Source: a bacterium
GTDB taxonomy: Bacteria > Bacteroidota > Ignavibacteria > Kapaibacteriales > UBA7675
Length of the DNA stretch: 34,321 nucleotides
Assembly: GCA_030426285.1 (NCBI GenBank)
Contig: JAUHYX010000004.1
Span: 1 to 34,321, forward strand
Direction of reading: 5' to 3'
Both the position numbers and the translations under genes were made by a program. Numbering within the stretch: position 1 is the stretch's first letter; each line of letters opens with the position of its first letter. The notes under the pieces were generated by a model. It ran no database searches. It worked only from the letters and a program-made list of their open reading frames with translations, and was not told the DNA's origin. Below, in pieces: positions 32,782-34,321 of the stretch.

Positions 32782-33675
32782 ATGAGCATCGTTAACATTG
32801 CCGGCCGCCCAGTGGGTGAAGGCCAGCCAGTTTTTGTCATCGCTGAAATAGGCATCAATCACAATGGTAGTATGGAGCTGGCAAAGAAGCTCATCGACGC
32901 TGCCGCAGATGCCGGATGCGATGCCGTAAAATTTCAAAAACGCACACCGGAGCAGTGTGTGCCAAAAGACCAGTGGGATGTTATGCGCGACACACCGTGG
33001 GGGCGCATGACATACCTTGAATACCGCCACAAGGTTGAATTTGATTTCGAAGAATACCTCGAGATCGATGGGTATTGCAAAGAGAAAGGTATTCTCTGGA
33101 CTGCGAGCTGTTGGGACGTAGAGTCCGTTGAATTCATGGGCAAGTTCAATCCAGCATTCTTCAAAGCAGCTTCTGCCTCGTTGACGGATATCGAATTGTT
33201 GAAAGCGATGAAGTCACATGGACCACTCATTATTTCAACGGGTATGTCTACCTGGGAAGAAATTGAGTTCGCCATTGACCAGATTGGTACAGACAATTTG
33301 TTGGTAGCACATTCAACTTCGGCGTATCCATGTCCGGTTGAAGAACTCAACCTCAAGATGATACACACGTTGAAGGAGCGCTACCCATCGTTGCCAGTAG
33401 GATACTCTGGTCACGAAACAGGTTTAGCTACAACTTGGGCTGCAGTTGGCATGGGTGCAACATTTGTTGAGAGACACATTACGCTCGACCGCGCTATGTG
33501 GGGCAGTGACCAAGCAGCCTCGGTAGAACCAGGCGGTTTGATGCGATTGGTAGCAAACATTCGCGACATCGAAACGGCGAAAGGCGACGGCGTTAAAAAG
33601 GTGTATGACAGCGAGTTAAAGTCAAAAGCAAAACTGCGTCGGGTTCAGTCAATCGACAAGCTCCAAACCGCATAA
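32782..33675 (+). CDS. NeuB-family ulosonic acid synthase lacking SAF domain
   Basis: Condenses phosphoenolpyruvate with a sugar aldehyde to make a nonulosonic or similar acid. The 297-residue TIM barrel has VIAEIGINHNG (19-29), DAVKFQKRTPE, WTASCWD, ISTGMST, VGYSGHETG (His211) and VERHITLDR (His232); the two His bind the catalytic metal. It ends soon after the barrel (SKAKLRRVQSIDKLQTA). Sialic and pseudaminic acid synthases normally have a further antifreeze-like SAF domain of about 60 residues that reaches into the partner's active site. The MRDTPWGRMTYLEYRHKVEF stretch (68-87) suggests a distinct branch. A phosphorylated substrate is inferred from the adjacent phosphatase. Confidence 0.9.
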   Translation: MSIVNIAGRPVGEGQPVFVIAEIGINHNGSMELAKKLIDAAADAGCDAVKFQKRTPEQCVPKDQWDVMRDTPWGRMTYLEYRHKVEFDFEEYLEIDGYCKEKGILWTASCWDVESVEFMGKFNPAFFKAASASLTDIELLKAMKSHGPLIISTGMSTWEEIEFAIDQIGTDNLLVAHSTSAYPCPVEELNLKMIHTLKERYPSLPVGYSGHETGLATTWAAVGMGATFVERHITLDRAMWGSDQAASVEPGGLMRLVANIRDIETAKGDGVKKVYDSELKSKAKLRRVQSIDKLQTA

Positions 33676-33690
33676 TTAAGGAAGTGAAGC

Positions 33691-34321
33691 ATGAACTTGG
33701 GTGAAGTTGATTTGTGGTTTCAACTGTGGAACACTCTAGCTATCATTGTTGGTGCCGGTGTCCTCATCGCGCTTGAGCGCATGTTTCCGTATAACGAAGG
33801 ACAGCCCCTTTTTAGAAAGGGGCTGTTTGACGATGTGTTTTGGTACACAGGCGTACAATCTTATGTGCTAGCCATTGTGATCACAGCAATCATCACATAC
33901 ACTGACCAAGCTACAGCGTGGCGGGCAGAAGCACTTGTGGCAGACTGGCCTTGGTACGCGCAACTGTTGCTGTTCTTTTTCATTCACGACTTTTACATAT
34001 ACTGGTTCCACAGATTACAGCACAATGTTGGCTTCTTGTGGCGAATTCACGAAGCCCATCACTCGAATCAGCATGTAGACTGGATTGCGGGAAGCAGGTC
34101 GCATGCACTCGAGATACTTGTGAACCAAACAATTGAGTTTGCACCGATGTACCTGTGCGGAGTGAGTCCAGAAGTTATTCTCCTGAAAGCTACAGTTGAC
34201 GCCGTGTGGGGCATGTATATTCACTCGAATATCAATGTGCGATCAGGTGTCTTGCAGTATATTGTCAACGGGCCTGAAATGCACCGTTGGCATCACTCAG
34301 ATGGAGTAGATGAAGCCCACA
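33691..34321 (+). CDS. Fatty acid hydroxylase / sterol desaturase superfamily protein (3' end cut)
   Basis: The first 210 residues are visible and the frame runs off the window, so the C-terminus is missing. Three histidine boxes of the membrane di-iron hydroxylase family are present: FIHDFYIYWFHRLQH, WRIHEAHHSNQH and MHRWHHS near the edge. Four or more hydrophobic segments surround them. It should hydroxylate a lipid or alkyl chain in the membrane. AAGGAA precedes the ATG and the gene follows neuB by 15 bases, so it belongs to the sugar operon and may modify a lipid carrier or lipid A-like anchor. A perfect hairpin lies within codons 37-46. Confidence 0.9.
   Translation, partial: MNLGEVDLWFQLWNTLAIIVGAGVLIALERMFPYNEGQPLFRKGLFDDVFWYTGVQSYVLAIVITAIITYTDQATAWRAEALVADWPWYAQLLLFFFIHDFYIYWFHRLQHNVGFLWRIHEAHHSNQHVDWIAGSRSHALEILVNQTIEFAPMYLCGVSPEVILLKATVDAVWGMYIHSNINVRSGVLQYIVNGPEMHRWHHSDGVDEAH
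33801..33826 (+). repeat. Perfect 11-bp hairpin inside the hydroxylase gene
   Basis: ACAGCCCCTTT (33801-33811) and AAAGGGGCTGT (33816-33826) are exact complements around a TTAG loop. With eleven pairs and a four-base loop this would be among the most stable RNA hairpins in the window. It is followed by only TT and then GA, so it is not a full terminator. It lies about 110 bases after the ATG, in codons for GQPLFRKGLF. Confidence 0.8.

Overview
The window is ordinary-density bacterial chromosome. It holds 34 protein genes, no recognisable rRNA, tRNA, CRISPR array or insertion sequence, and no gene-free stretch above 300 bases. Most genes are on the + strand; only a three-gene operon (9370-11212) is on the - strand. 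The organism looks like a member of the Bacteroidota/Chlorobi (FCB) group. Two secreted proteins end in type IX secretion (T9SS) sorting domains, several intergenic spaces carry the Bacteroidota promoter element TAnnTTTG (one with a TTTG exactly 19 bases upstream), and many exported proteins are lipoproteins. A Kapabacteria/Ignavibacteria-like lineage that respires nitrite would fit, but that placement is inference.

Layout. (1) 154-4121: leucine dehydrogenase, nusB, a strong terminator, a T9SS cohesin/dockerin-like secreted protein, and ispD. (2) 4159-7975: an FAH-family hydrolase overlapping a string of exported proteins of unknown role (two lipoproteins around a haem-binding-domain protein), then an AhpD-like protein. 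(3) 8097-15926: nitrite/NO region. It has an alginate-export-type porin. A - strand operon encodes an Rrf2 regulator with three Cys, the di-iron Fe-S repair protein RIC and APS reductase. Divergent from it are a His-rich polytopic membrane protein, a CopD-like membrane protein, a copper nitrite reductase fused to cytochrome c (nirK), nirV and a Sco copper chaperone. A 32-bp dyad lies between the divergent halves. (4) 15990-21024: nadA-nadB, an MlaF-type ABC ATPase, a 4-hydroxybutyrate-type CoA-transferase and a small membrane protein. (5) 21027-24125: copper-acquisition module with a small Cys-rich membrane protein, a Met/His-rich YtkA-like lipoprotein and a TonB-dependent receptor carrying CxxxM and HxM motifs like the copper receptor OprC. 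(6) 24243-26426: a secreted caspase-like peptidase with a T9SS tail. (7) 26508-34321: a tightly packed surface-sugar operon with a GT-B-like protein, an SpsF-type cytidylyltransferase, a split transketolase, a GSAM-like aminotransferase, an SDR, a KdsC-type phosphatase, a NeuB synthase lacking its SAF domain, and a fatty-acid-hydroxylase-family protein cut by the window edge.

How they may work together. NirK makes NO from nitrite and needs copper: Sco probably loads it, and the OprC-like receptor with its lipoprotein may bring copper in. The Rrf2 regulator probably senses NO and controls RIC plus the adjacent membrane proteins. No NO or N2O reductase of a known type is present. The most novel-looking system is the sugar operon, which has the synthase, phosphatase and CTP-transferase of an ulosonic-acid pathway joined to a transketolase pair and an aminotransferase that standard sialic, legionaminic and pseudaminic acid routes do not use.
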